A stretch of 64,000 nt of DNA from Didymella arachidicola (taxonomy: Eukaryota > Ascomycota > Dothideomycetes > Pleosporales > Didymellaceae), in assembly GCA_016630955.3 (NCBI GenBank), contig CM050001.1, forward strand, positions 62,001 to 126,000, read 5' to 3'. Position numbers and translations under genes: made by a program. Of the stretch, positions 21,918 through 33,549 are shown piece after piece. Within the stretch, counting starts at the first letter, position 1. Every line of letters begins with the position of its first letter. Below the pieces are notes generated by a model. That model saw nothing but the letters and a program-made list of their open reading frames with translations. It searched no databases and was not told the DNA's origin.

Positions 21918-24822
21918 GATGGGCGCGTTGGACGCGGAGTCCTATATTAAAATGATAAAGATATTAAATCTGCAAAGTACAGAGACTATGGCTCTGGCAG
22001 ATAGTGCAAATCGCTGGAGGAGTTGATGGGGAAGAACTGGAGAAGGAAGCTCGAATGCGGGTTTTGAGGAGAACTTATGTCGTGTGATGGCGCGGAGACT
22101 ATCGTTTGGCCTGAATTGAGTGGAGCCCCGCTGTCAATTTCGTCCTGGCAGCTGGGGCTCATTTCTTCTCTAGCATCGCAACTGGATTGACCAAGACCGC
22201 GAACAATGGGGCTGTATGATGTAATTCCATGCTGAATGTTGTCGAAGCTTGCGCTCAGGGCCGTTCCTGGACCGGATGCTTGGCCGGCAAACAAATTTGC
22301 CTTGCGTGTGATCGGTCAACATAAGGGAGAATCGGCAGCACGGGCTCGATTATACATTTTACGCCCCACGCCCTCCAGCAGATGGATGCCCATGGGCGCA
22401 TCTCCCCTCAGAACTCGTCTCCAGACAAACTTGCAACGGCGGAGTCACCCACGAATGTGGGTGGTGAGGTGGGCCAACAACGTGAGGCTCTGTGGTTCGG
22501 TATTCGGACAATATTGTTGAGGTTCCTGTATCGAGCATCACACGTCCGTGTGCCCCAGCAGGTTGATGACGCTGTGGAGTGACTTAGCGATGGTTGGCTG
22601 CAGGTGCCGATCTTGACCGAGAAGCGGCTGTCTAGCGTCCGCAGAGCCTCATTCATGGTTCCGAGGTTGCATCACTAGTGGTCAGCAGCTTGCGCAGGGA
22701 ACAACGAAGGTGCCGAGGTGCCTGAAGAAAATTCTTCGTGGTTTCGAAAAAGAGGATCATGGTGGAGCAGTGGCTGCTAGTTTTGCGCATAATCTCTGTC
22801 GTCGGGACAAAACTCGGGAGTTGACGTCAACCGAAGATCAACCGGATGACATGTTGATCTCGCTTCGTACGATGGGGCGATGGCCTCAAAAATTCAGCAG
22901 ACTCGTGGTGGGACTATCTCACGTGCGCTGGTGACACTGTTAGCGGGGATTGAACGCTGCATAAAGAGGAGACACAAGTATGGAGATGAATGCGGGTTAG
23001 ACTTACCATGCGTTCACTCCACAGCCCGGCCCAGCCTGGCAGCGTGTCTTTTCACGACGAGCCAGAGCAGCTTGCGGCGGAGAGCCCATGCCGATACTGC
23101 AGTCTGTGACATGCTGCGCGATCTGAGAAGTTTGAAACTCGGGAGCCTGCGCTGCCCCATGGGGGCCTGGGCATCTTATACTCAGGCTGCGGACTGTATT
23201 ACTCCGGACTGTGGAGGGTGGGAGCCCCAGACTAAGGGGTCTTCCACCAATGAGGGATTTACTTGACCAAGAGGTGACAGTTTGGGAAGTGTCTCCAACG
23301 AGGTTGCACGGGGCGCGAATCGCAATTCGGCGGTTGGGTTGCCCGGATCAGCATAGCCTGAACTTGACACCTCTGAGCCGCACGAGCATATCGTATAGTC
23401 GACGATGGCCAATCCGGTATTCGTGGGGAAATGCAGTAAAACAGTAACTGAAACGCGTTACAGGGGCGCACTTCTGAACGACGACAATCTGCCATGCGGC
23501 TGGAGATTTGGATTTAACTTGAGGTAGGCAACGAAGCGGGCATGTGAGGTGTCGTTCTTTGAGTCCTCATTTCATCGCGGGGGAGTCCGGAGAGATGTGG
23601 AGAGCTTGGGCGCGGAGATGTCGCGTGGGAGCTGCACTAGTCTCTTCCTGGACTAGCGTCTCAATGGTCAAGGTCTGGCTGCACTGGACGAGAATTCTTC
23701 CAGCGTCGTCGTAATGTGGCTTGCCAATATTTGCTCTATTCTTGTCAGCTGTGTGAAGCCTTCTCTGGTGAGAAACGTAGGCTGCAGCGGTGCGTGGTGT
23801 CTGTTGCCAATCGTCGATGGCAATCGCTCGCACTTCGAATGTGGAAGGGACGGCCATCAGGCAGGCAATTGCTTAATAGCCAAGAAAGCACATGTGGACC
23901 TCTATAACTTCTGGAGCCATGATTCGTCGCTATCGACCGACATGTGGATGCGTCTCATATCTGCAAATGGTACGCCTTCCGACGGTCACGCAAGTAACCT
24001 CGGAAGTTGCAAGCGCACAGTGGTCAAATTTTAGGGAATGGCGTTCTTCAAGCTTCTGGCAGAAACCGGTCACTAAGTGATTGCTACTTTAGCCTCGAAT
24101 CAAGTCTTTACTACGCAAATTAATAGATATATGTATCGCACACGGGACCAAGCGCTTGCATGTAAGGGCAAATAGTTCCACCGACTTTGTGCAATCACAA
24201 TCAATGTGTTCTGGACATCTTGAATGGCGGTATTCAATCACTTTAGAGCTTACGGATAGAACGTGTGTTTGGGGAATCACTTGACTCGTGGTGGCCCAAA
24301 CATTTGCCCGTGTTCTCGATTTTGTTTCGTACTGTACAACACTTCAAAAATCACCGATCCCGTCACATCGATAGCGCGCACATGAAGCCAGATCAGCTCT
24401 TAGACCCATACAACCAGAGCAATATTTGCGTGGAAAAATTGGGCGGAACGAGCTCCGCGCAAACACTCACGCGCCGCTGGTGCCGGTCGCAGCCGTGAAG
24501 TCATTTGTAGCAAGTGTAAAAAACGGCTGCAGCGACAATTCGAGCGTAACATCTTGCTCAATCCATGCTCACACACTGATGTGACAGGAGCAGTCGAGAT
24601 ATTGAGAATGGGAAGCGGCTGAAACTTACTTTGTTATGTAAGTAGGGTTCTCTTCAGATTAATTGTACCTCATCTCACCCTGGAAATGAATATCTGCGTC
24701 TTTGTTGATTTGCTATAAAGGATTCCCCGGTCACTAAGAATTTCACAATCTATTGACAGCACCAATTTGGGAGCGACATGTGACATGGCTGTGGCAGCAT
24801 AAAACAATGATTCAACGAAATC
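21918..24822. other. 2.9-kb gene-poor interval
   Basis: Many short frames on both strands but none with a recognisable domain, splice continuity or membrane pattern. No repeat or transposon end was detected by eye. The left part is the transporter promoter. Confidence 0.45.
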
Positions 24823-25104
24823 TCACTGTTGACTACCCTCCGCGCTGTCCGTTCTCTTTCTCTTCCTCCCCGTTGACATCGGCACAGCTTGATCCTTCCC
24901 AGATTCTTCCTCCATCCCAATTACCTCTGTACTTAGAGTAGGGCCGCCAAGGTCGAAGCTAGTTGCGAACATCGGAAAGACGTAGTCATGGTCTCCACAA
25001 TTGGTGCAGACAAAGATCTCAGCGAGCCAGGCAAACGATTCGGTACCACATGTTCTGCACACTATGGTGCTGACCTGGACTGGGAGGTTGAGGTAGGCGG
25101 ACAT
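24823..25104 (-). CDS. Small zinc-ribbon protein, 93 aa, unknown
   Basis: Two CxxC knuckles (CRTCG and CTNCG) are separated by 16 residues near the N terminus, a zinc-ribbon arrangement. They are followed by an acidic segment and a C-terminal KRKR basic patch that resembles a nuclear localisation signal. It starts MSAYLNLPVQ. The order of features suggests a nuclear zinc-binding protein, but no family is recognised. It lies downstream of the dicarboxylate transporter on the same strand. Confidence 0.55.
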   Translation of the reverse strand: MSAYLNLPVQVSTIVCRTCGTESFAWLAEIFVCTNCGDHDYVFPMFATSFDLGGPTLSTEVIGMEEESGKDQAVPMSTGRKRKRTDSAEGSQQ

Positions 25105-25255
25105 GTTGATCGTGTTGATGCATGAGCTGTGATTGATGGTGGGTGTCTATGCTTTTATTGCAACGTTCGCCTGTGACAGAACACTGAACACCGAGATTCC
25201 AACCTAGCGCGGTGATAAGTCTTCTCACCAGCTGTTGTATCAACAAAGCCCCCGT

Positions 25256-26473
25256 TCACGCATCATCGTCAATTTCAGCCCCGCCGTCAATATCTTCTGG
25301 ATTACCATCCAGGTCTTCCATGTCCTCATCTTGACCAGGCCAGAGCACTTCCCTGCGCCCGAGCGCACGCACGTGCATAATCGCGCAGAAAACCCAAAGC
25401 AGTGTGAGCACAGCAGTCGCAGCGGCGCAGATTTTCTGCACGCTCGGCAGATCGAGGGCTTCACCAAGTTGGAGCAGGCCAATGACCAGGCCGACATTGG
25501 GGAAGACAAATCCCCAGTAGTTGAGCGTAAAGTGCGAGTCTTTCGCGGAGATGAGTACACTGACGGTACTCAAGGCGCTGAAGAAGAAAGACACAAGCCA
25601 CATGAACACGCCAATCGCGACGGCCATGGCTTTGAACACGTCGCCGACGGGGATAGTATCGATCCCCAGGAATCCTTTTGGTATGTGCTTAGGCGCTTGC
25701 ATACCAAGCGCCACAAACGTATTGACTGTGTAGGCGGCCGGCCCAACGGCTACGTACATCGCTGGTCGCTTTGGCGGTTCCGGAAGATTACTGTTGACGA
25801 GGCGTGTAACGTAAATCGTCAGGAAGAAGTAGGCCACTGTGAATCCTAGACCCTGGAAGGCGATGCTGCCGAGGAAGATGGGCAGACCCGCTGTGGCAGG
25901 CTGGTTCTTCAGAATCGCACTGCCGACTACGCCGAGCATCAAGAACGGGTAGACGGGCAAGATCCATGCTGGCAGAGCGTGCGTGACTGGCAGCTTGACG
26001 CGGTCAAAAATGACGTGGTACTGGAACACCGTGAAGAGCATGCAGATGCCGGCGTACGTCCAGTACAAGGTCTCAATTGTCTTGAGAAGCCAGTCACCAC
26101 AGAGAGGCACAAAGTATAGATCTAAACAGTACAGATGGAGCGCAAGGCTCACAAAGTATGCACCAAAGAAGAAGCTCTCGTGGGGGTGGTGCAAACTTTT
26201 GGTCAGACTGCCACGGACAGCTGTGAAACGGTAGGCGATCCATCCCGTGAACGCGATGAATAGGATGAAGTTGAGGATCATGAAGAACCAGCCAATGACA
26301 TCATTACCAGGAAATTTGTAGGGCTGCTGGCCGATCAGCGTCGCGAGAGCACCGGTCGACATGGTGACTTCAAAGTTTGCCCATGTGAAGTGGTGGAGTC
26401 GTTGGCTCCAGGGGATGCCATGCTTGCTGTTGCCATTACGCGACTGGCTGAGAAGTGGTGTGCGTTCTGGCAT
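25256..26473 (-). CDS. TDT-family C4-dicarboxylate (malate) / tellurite-resistance-type transporter, 405 aa
   Basis: Single exon. Ten hydrophobic helices are apparent. Family landmarks include FTWANFEVTMSTGALATLI in helix 1, PYKFPG in the first loop, GPAAYTVNTFVALG in the middle, and FTLNYWGFVFPNVGLV near the end. This is the SLAC1/TehA/Mae1 superfamily fold; fungal members export or import malate and other dicarboxylates, or sulfite, at the plasma membrane. The C terminus is strongly acidic (DEDMEDLDGNPEDIDGG). Malate transport is the closest guess; sulfite efflux (SSU1-like) is the alternative. Confidence 0.85.
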   Translation of the reverse strand: MPERTPLLSQSRNGNSKHGIPWSQRLHHFTWANFEVTMSTGALATLIGQQPYKFPGNDVIGWFFMILNFILFIAFTGWIAYRFTAVRGSLTKSLHHPHESFFFGAYFVSLALHLYCLDLYFVPLCGDWLLKTIETLYWTYAGICMLFTVFQYHVIFDRVKLPVTHALPAWILPVYPFLMLGVVGSAILKNQPATAGLPIFLGSIAFQGLGFTVAYFFLTIYVTRLVNSNLPEPPKRPAMYVAVGPAAYTVNTFVALGMQAPKHIPKGFLGIDTIPVGDVFKAMAVAIGVFMWLVSFFFSALSTVSVLISAKDSHFTLNYWGFVFPNVGLVIGLLQLGEALDLPSVQKICAAATAVLTLLWVFCAIMHVRALGRREVLWPGQDEDMEDLDGNPEDIDGGAEIDDDA

Positions 26474-26897
26474 TATGCTGAAATTGAGCGATCTGACAGC
26501 TCTAGTGAATTGTCAACAATGTGGAGTTCGACAGCTGTTAGATGTAGGCTTGAGTGTTGACGTCAACGGATCGCTACTTCCGCACGCCTTGCCTGGTCAG
26601 ACCTAGCGCGCAGGGGCGTCCCAATCGAGCACTACACATTGTCAACTGCGGAGCAACATCTGGGGAAGCATAAGATTGTTCCTGAACATACAAGTTTTGA
26701 AATGTGCTATCTGTATAGAAATTGCTCTGCCGCCAATGCAGTGATCGTTACGAATCGCAATGCGATGGTCTAATTCGTATGGCCCATCACTCATTCTGTG
26801 TGATGTACTCATGACGTCGCCTTCGAACTAAATCCATTGAATCAGCTTGTAGCTGTGTCGCATACCGCTCCCTTGTCAAACAAACCTTGAGCGCAAA
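26474..26897. other. Divergent promoter region, TDT transporter and catalase-like gene
   Basis: About 420 bases between two divergently oriented genes. No additional gene or clear TATA element was identified. Confidence 0.5.
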
Positions 26898-28069
26898 ATG
26901 GAGACTGTCAACAACGCGTACAACAACGTGAAAGCCGTGCTCTCCACAGCACCCCCCAAAGATGCCTACTTAGCATGGAACGCACCAGGAGTGGAGGATA
27001 TCAGGCCTGACGAAGAAGAGATGGCAACGAATATCGGAAAAACCATGAACAAGATGCAACAACACAACTTCGATCAACACCGACACTGCTTCCGGGCAAC
27101 ACACGTCAAAACGCAAGGCATCGTCAAAGGCAAGCTCGCCGTCCCGCCTGATCTGCCCTCCCATCTACGACAAGGGCTCTTCAAGACCCCTGGCAAGACC
27201 TATGATGTAGCAGCTCGTTATGCGAGCGAGCCTGTCTTCTTGCAAGCCGACCAAGAACCCGGGCCGCGTGGGCTCGGATTGCGTGTCTTTGGGGTCGCAG
27301 GCGCGCGGCTGTCTTGTGCAGATCAGTCGGCAACAAACCAGGACTTCTTTTTTAACAACGCGCCCATGATCGAGCTTACGGATCTACCCACTTGTCTGGA
27401 AATCATGCAGCTGTGAGAAAAGTACTTCGATTCGCTACTCAAGCTGAGCGCAGCGACCAAATTGAGGACCGACGCGATCAAGCAGGCCGCACCGTTCCAG
27501 CTGCCGAATACCAACATGATTAGCCATCGCTTCTACACGCAGAGTGCGTTCCGGTTTGGCGACTACTACGGACACATTAGCCTTGTTCCTGTGCTCGATG
27601 AGATGGCGAGTCGGAACCAGAAGGTCACGAGTGGGGACTCCCAAGAGCAGCTGAGAGATTGGCTGGGCGAATACTTCCATACCCATGGGGCAAAGTACGA
27701 GCTCAAGGTGCGCGGACACGACAACTTGAAGTGAACCCCCGTGCTGATGTTGAACGATAGATTCAGCTTGGCACAGACCCTTCACATCACCCCACAGAAG
27801 ACGGCTCCGTGGTGTGGGACGAAGCAACTGCGCCCTACCAGACCATAGCGACCGTGGAGTTCCCAGCCCAGGAAGCGCTGAGCGCTGAGCGTCGCGTGTT
27901 CTGGGAGGACAGAATGAGGCTGAACCCCTGGGATGCGCTTGCCGAACACCAACCACTGGGCAGCACCAACAGACTGCGGAAGACAGTATACGAGATGAGC
28001 TCCAAGAACAGGGCAGCTATCAATGCGACGGAGACAAAGCGGGTGGATAGTGTGGATGAGATACCTTGA
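26898..28069 (+). pseudogene. Catalase-like haem protein gene with one in-frame TGA
   Basis: Exons are 26898-27707 and 27767-28069 (59-nt intron GTGCGC...TTCAG, CTGAT branch), 371 codons in all. It resembles the small SrpA-type catalase-related family: N-terminal HRHCFRATHVKTQGIVKG with the distal-side His region, then KTYDVAARYASEP, GLGLRVFGV and TNQDFFFNNAP, and after the stop LPNTNMISHRFYTQSAFRFGDY, which contains the proximal Y/R region. The intron restores YELK-LGTDPSHHPTEDGSVVW. A TGA at 27414-27416 sits between EIMQL and EKYFDS, where relatives as I recall them have Arg; CGA to TGA is a one-base C-to-T change. The frame on both sides is intact, so the lesion is recent, or an error. Family activity is peroxide- or hydroperoxide-linked. 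Confidence 0.75.
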
Positions 28070-28702
28070 TCGCGGATTGGGCCTCGTCTTCGCGGGCTGC
28101 GATCTATTCACTAGCATGTTCAACGCTCTCATTCTTCCAAAATTTTGTATGGCTATAAGTATTTGTCCGCCTGAGGAGCAAGAAAGAGGGGAGAGATGAA
28201 TGCAAATGAAGACGAAATCGAATAAATAGGCCGCGTGACTGAGGCGGGGTATCAATCAAGAAACAAAAGAGCTCAGCTTGTGATAATGAGAGCTTTCCAT
28301 GAGATATATCGTACGGGCAAGGTTGTCGAGTAGCCGGCAGAGGTTGGATGATGCTTGCGGCGCGTACGAGACAGTTTTGATCAAGCTGCAAGAAGATTAT
28401 AGTGGAAATGAGACTGATGAAGATTGTGACTAGTCCTACTGTTGTTTCTCGCGATGCGCAGTCGCAAGTGTTGCCCAAGTTGCCATTCCAACCAGCCGTG
28501 CTGAACATGCCGGTTGCTCATGCATTCTTTAACAGACTGGATGAGCTTGGGGACGAACGCTCAAATGCTTCTGGTAGTGTTCAGAACTCTTGCGACCGGT
28601 GACTGTCGCGCAACCCAAGACTCTGCGTGGTCAGTGTGCGAGTCTTCTGACTCCCTTTGATCACAGTCCTTGGTTGCAAGACCCCTGTTTGCTGTACACA
28701 GC
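28070..28702. other. Intergenic between convergent genes
   Basis: 3' flanks of the catalase-like and F-box genes. No supported gene. Confidence 0.5.
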
Positions 28703-30241
28703 TTACTCATCCCTCTCCCAGACGACCTCCTTCTCTTCCGACTCACCATAGAAATCGTAATTCTGCACCATGACCTTCTTCAAGTTCGGGAATTGCTTCG
28801 CGTCTGAAGCATTCCAGATAGAACCCCAGGAGCGACGGGACTTCATCTTCTCTGTAGTCGCCTTATTGAACGGTGTTTGTCCGTCCCAGACAAGGTGAGT
28901 AAAGGTTTCCAAACTGGGTGGAAGCATATCGGCCAAGTGCCGCAAAGTTGTCCTGATAGACTGGTGCCAATGAGTGGGTCCATAGATCCTTGACACACCC
29001 ATGAGCGACATGTCTGTCAAAACGAGCGATTTGAGGAGGCGGAACGTCCTAAGGTTCGGCTGGCCAGGGCAGTACTCAGACATCTCGATGGGGTCTTCAG
29101 AAGCCGTGCAATAGGGTTCGTTCGAGTACAGCTGAAGATCTTCGAGAGACTGAGCTTGCGCGCTCAAGCATTTGATATACTCTGGAGCTCTCTTGAATGC
29201 CTTGTCGTATGCCACGTATGGGAATTCGATGTGGAGGACCAGCTTTCGGAGACTTATAAACATCTCCCAGTCTGACATATAGTAAGCAGATGTGAACTTC
29301 TCTTGATACATGTGTATGTGAAGCTCCTTCACTGAGTATGAGTTTTCGGAGTCATCGCACCAATATTCCTGGTCGAGTATAATATTGTCCAATCTGACGG
29401 TCCTGAGGTTTGGAAGTTTCAAAATGCCATCGTGAAGATTGTGATAGGCGTGTATGTCCAATTCCAGATGCTTTAACTTCGGATACAGGAGACTCAGATT
29501 ACACAAGTGCTGGAAGCCATGTGACTGCAGATGGTTGTATGTCCCATAGTCGTCCAATAGTGTGAGAATTGACGGGTACCAGCGCGTATCCGGGTCCCTA
29601 CTCAGCTCGGTGACCACGACCTCATATGTCTCAAGACGCGGCAAGAGTGGAATTAGCCAGGTGGGAGCACTCTCGTCGCTGTCGAGAGGATCGAAAGGAT
29701 GATGCCAGAATCCAGCGTAGAACGCCTCGAGGCCAAAGAAAGCCGCAAATTGCCGTAAATTCTCAGCGCCTGTACGCTCGAAGGCACGCTTTAAGGTCCC
29801 CTTCGGGATCTCGATTATCCTCACAACTCGAATGAGATTCTTGAGATGAGGTTGCTCCTTGAGTCGTTCCATGAGAGCGAATGGATCGTCAACCCGCCTC
29901 CCACGCAGATTATACTCAGGCTCGCAGTGCTCCTCAACAATCGCACGAAACTGCTTGCAAGTAAGACTGAGACTCCACAATGTACGCGAGAAGGCTTCAT
30001 CGACGTCGAGAAAGATGTCGCGCAGTAGCTCGTTCGGCAAGTCGAGGATGGTGGTGCCTGGCGTCCAGGCCGGTGCAGAAGTCGAACCATCGTGGCGAGG
30101 TGAGGTGGTTGCTTGGGTCGTGGTAGCCAGAGTCATATTGTCGCGGCCTCGCGCACACTGCGTAGGTTTGCCGGCGTAAGGCACAAGAGCTGACGAGCGT
30201 GCCGTGCCAGTCTCGGGTTCTGCGTCGCCGTTGCTGTCCAT
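28703..30241 (-). CDS. F-box protein with LRR-like C-terminal region, 512 aa
   Basis: The start is taken at MDSNGDAEP (30239-30241), because upstream in-frame residues look like 5' UTR. The F-box core is near residues 65-100 (ILDLPNELLRDIFLDV...LTCKQFRAIVEE), which would bind Skp1 in an SCF ubiquitin ligase. The remainder has irregular leucine-rich segments (YPKLKHLELDIHAYHNLHDG, LPNLRTVRLDNIIL, FRLLKSLVLTDMSL) that probably recognise a substrate. Single exon, typical of the large, fast-evolving fungal F-box families. No substrate can be inferred. Confidence 0.8.
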   Translation of the reverse strand: MDSNGDAEPETGTARSSALVPYAGKPTQCARGRDNMTLATTTQATTSPRHDGSTSAPAWTPGTTILDLPNELLRDIFLDVDEAFSRTLWSLSLTCKQFRAIVEEHCEPEYNLRGRRVDDPFALMERLKEQPHLKNLIRVVRIIEIPKGTLKRAFERTGAENLRQFAAFFGLEAFYAGFWHHPFDPLDSDESAPTWLIPLLPRLETYEVVVTELSRDPDTRWYPSILTLLDDYGTYNHLQSHGFQHLCNLSLLYPKLKHLELDIHAYHNLHDGILKLPNLRTVRLDNIILDQEYWCDDSENSYSVKELHIHMYQEKFTSAYYMSDWEMFISLRKLVLHIEFPYVAYDKAFKRAPEYIKCLSAQAQSLEDLQLYSNEPYCTASEDPIEMSEYCPGQPNLRTFRLLKSLVLTDMSLMGVSRIYGPTHWHQSIRTTLRHLADMLPPSLETFTHLVWDGQTPFNKATTEKMKSRRSWGSIWNASDAKQFPNLKKVMVQNYDFYGESEEKEVVWERDE

Positions 30242-31331
30242 TGCGACGGTGGTGAAGTTGGTGGAGTTGCGAGTGTAGTTAGGTGGAGTAGGTAGGTTGC
30301 GAAGGGCGCCAGAATATATCTTTGAGTGTGGGAAAGCGATGACTCGTAGGTGAAGGTGAAGTGAACCCATGGCAACAACAAAGCGACGGCGCATCAACAG
30401 CGAGCCAAGTCCAGGTGAAGGCGTGTCGCACTACCCATGATGCGGGACCAAGAACGAAAGATTAAAACAGACACAGCGACGTATTAATATTCTCATTGCC
30501 GCATGTTTACCGAACCGCTGCTGTGTGCAGACAAATACGCTCCCTCACGCCCAAGCACTCGCGACACACCCACGACAAAACCGCGCCATCCCCTCCTACA
30601 TACCTAGAACCAACGACGGGGCCTCGTCCACCTACTTCCCATATTCCATCACGACACCAATCCTTAGTCCGTCCCTTCGCGACCCCGCCTTAGTATCTCC
30701 ACCTACTCGCGCAGGGACTCGATAGCAAATACAAGCTCCAAGGCTATGATACATCTTGTCTAGCGCATTTACAGGGACACAGATGTCCTAACATGAAAGG
30801 TCGATGAAAGAGTCTAATTTATACCATTGCAATCCTACCCTAGTACTTTTAGTAACCTACAAACACTTGAAACGCACAAACACTTAAAACGTACAAAATC
30901 CAAATACTAATATTTCGTCCCCTGCAGATCTGTAAGAATTTAGAAGTTCTTGTAGGAAATAACAATAAAAGACCCTAGTCTATACCTTTGCAATCCTGCC
31001 CTACCGGTAGTACTTCCACCTACTCACCAACCAACCAACAGCATACACAAACCCCCAGGCTGCAGCCCATCCTCTCCGGCGCACATGCATGAAGGCAGAA
31101 GTTTTCGTCAGATTTCCGTGGAAAGGACGATTAAAGACTCTGATCAGTACGTCTGTAACTACAGGCTCTAATACACCCCTAGTTTTGTTAAAGTTATGTC
31201 ATGTACGACATCGTGCATATTGCAGGGCTGAGCTCGGACTCCCGCAACGAACTTCATATGAACGACCAGCACACCACATGGACTGCAATTGAGCTGCCGT
31301 TCAAGCCTGCCACCGCTCCACTCCGCCGCCA
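30242..31331. other. 1.1-kb intergenic region with diverged internal duplication
   Basis: A/T-rich. Two similar stretches near 30820-30875 and 30975-31025 share TATACC-TTGCAATCCT and CCCTA...AGTACTT blocks, indicating an old local duplication. No gene recognised. Contains both divergent promoters. Confidence 0.4.
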
Positions 31332-33148
31332 ATGCTTGTCAGAAGACATGTGCCGCGACTCGAGTCGATAGTGAGGGACCGCGGACTGAGCACGCTGCTG
31401 CGCTGCTCGTCGACCCGCCGACCTCTCCTGCGCCACTCGTCGACCTCGGCGGCGCATCCTGAGCGCATCGCAGTGCTCGGCGGGGGCATCGCTGGCCTCG
31501 CGAGCGCCTTCTTCGCGAGCCGCGAGTTCCCCAACACCAAAATCACGCTGTACGAGGCCGGGAGCGACATTGGCGGCTGGCTCAGCAGCAAGCGCGTGCA
31601 GGTCCCCGGCGGCGACGTGCTCTTCGAGGCGGGGCCCCGGACGCTGCGCAATGCCACGCCCACGGCACACCTGGTGAGTGCGCGCCGCAGTCAGAAGTCT
31701 TACGCCACGGCTGACGCACACAGATCCAGGAGCTGGGCATCACCGACGACCTCCTCTTCACCAGCAAGTCGGCCCCCGGCGCAAAGAACCGCTTCATCTA
31801 CTACCCCGACCGCCTCAACCGCCTGCCCTCGGAGGCGCCAGGCCTGGGCGACATCTTCTCGCTGTGGCGCACCGGCATCCTCGATGGCTTCGGAGGCATG
31901 GTCAAGGAGCCCATGCAGCCCAAGCGCCCGTCCACCCTGACCGACGAGAGTGTCGGCTCCTTCCTCTCCCGCCGCGTCGACAAGCGCCTCGCCAACAACG
32001 TCATCTCCGCCGTCTTCCACGGCATCTACGCGGGTGACATCTGGCAGCTGAGCGCCAAGACGCTGCTGAGTCTGGGCTGGCAGCTCGAAGACCGCTATGG
32101 CTCCGCGCTCGCCGGATACCTCAAGATGCAGAATGAAGGTACAGATGGGCAGCCGCAGACCCTTGCGCATCCGTATGACGTCGAGGCTGTGCGTGCAATG
32201 AACGAGGAGATTGATATCAGACCCGAGCTCGCGCAGAAGATGAAGGACGCTAGTATGTTCACGTGGAAGGACGGCCTGGGTACGCTGGTCAACGGTTTGA
32301 AAGCCGCCATGCAGAAAACGGGGAACATTGAAATCAAGCTCAACAGCCCCGTCTCCTCTTTCAAAATGGCCCAGGACGGGTCCCAAAAAGTCGAAATCAT
32401 CGCTGGTGTACGTCCTCCTTCCTCCATCCCCATCCCCTTTAATTTCCTCCCCAACTAACCCCCACAGCCCCCCTCCACCCAAACAACCCACCTCTACGAC
32501 ACCATCCTATCCACCCTCCGCAATCCCCCCCTAACCCCCTCCGTCACCGTAATGACCATAAACCTCTTCTTCTCCTCCCCCACCCTCCTCCCCGTCTCCG
32601 GCTTCGGCTACCTCCTCCCGCAATCCATACCCTTTGCGCAAAACCCCGAGCGCGCGCTGGGCGTCATATTCGACAACAGCGCCGTCACGGGGCAGGACAC
32701 CGCGTCAGGCACGAAACTCACCGTGATGCTCGGTGGACACTGGTGGGATGGGTGGGAGCATTATCCGAGTGAGGAGGAGGGGCTGGGGCTCGCGAGGAGT
32801 GTGCTGGAGCGGCACTTGGGCATTTCTGATGTGCCCGTCGCTAGCCAAGTGAATTTAAGCAAGGACTGCATCCCGCAGTTTACGGTGGGGTATGAAGACC
32901 GGCTTAGGGCGTTTGGGACCAGTCTGCAAACCGAGTTCAAGGGGAGGCTGAGGGTCGTCGGGGGGCAGGTCAACGGGGTGGGGGTCAACGATTGTATTAC
33001 CGGTGCGTGGAACGTGGTGAGGGGGTTGAGGGGCGAGGGGTGGCGGGGGAGGAGTTGTGGGTTGGATAGGGTGATGGATGCGAGGAAGTGGATGGTTGTT
33101 GATGCGAGGGCGATGGGGTATAGAAAAGAGGTGGAGGAGGAGGGGTAG
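31332..33148 (+). CDS. HEM14: Protoporphyrinogen oxidase (haem biosynthesis)
   Basis: Exons are 31332-31673, 31724-32407 and 32468-33148, giving 568 aa, the usual length. Introns GTGAGT...CACAG and GTACGT...CCACAG are both phase 0. The N terminus is Arg-rich and lacks acids for about 40 residues, like a mitochondrial presequence. The FAD-binding motif follows: IAVLGGGIAGLASAFFA (G-x-G-x-x-G) with YEAGSDIGGW. Downstream are FEAGPRTLR, the substrate region FHGIYAGD, and the C-terminal VTVMTINLFF...GFGYLLP and ERALGVIFDN motifs. The enzyme oxidises protoporphyrinogen IX to protoporphyrin IX at the inner mitochondrial membrane, the step before ferrochelatase. The last exon codes a somewhat divergent, Gly/Arg-rich C-terminal FAD segment. 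Confidence 0.94.
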
Positions 33149-33549
33149 AATGGGATGCCACGCGCTCAATGCGAGGGGTGTTGGAAAACATGGGATTTCG
33201 CGATGAAGAGTCGATCGGATGCCCTGGGCCGAGACCCTGATAGCGGCGATGATGGAAATAAACACTCCTCGAGCTGTCTGTCTGCTTTGATCCATCCAGC
33301 ATCCCTCTACAACGCAGAGCTACAACGCATGCGTATACTACATCACCAAAACATCCACATCACAGCACATTGCACAAGACCGTTGTAAAGAGACACACAG
33401 CAGCCAGCAGCCGCCAAAACCAGACTTTTGTTCCCGACGTCTACAAGCTGCAACCTCAATCTCGTCCGCCATCCATTCCAGGACCTATAGTACATGTGCT
33501 CTTTTGCTGCTTTTGCGCAGTCTCCACCCCCCCAATCATCGACCGTGAT
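33149..33549. other. Intergenic between convergent HEM14 and Nab2-like genes
   Basis: 3' flanks only. No gene seen. Confidence 0.55.

Noticed and set aside
27708..27766. Second nonsense (TGA) in the catalase-like gene
   Set aside because: It lies inside a 59-nt intron whose removal restores YELK-LGTDPSHHPTEDG, so it is not a lesion.
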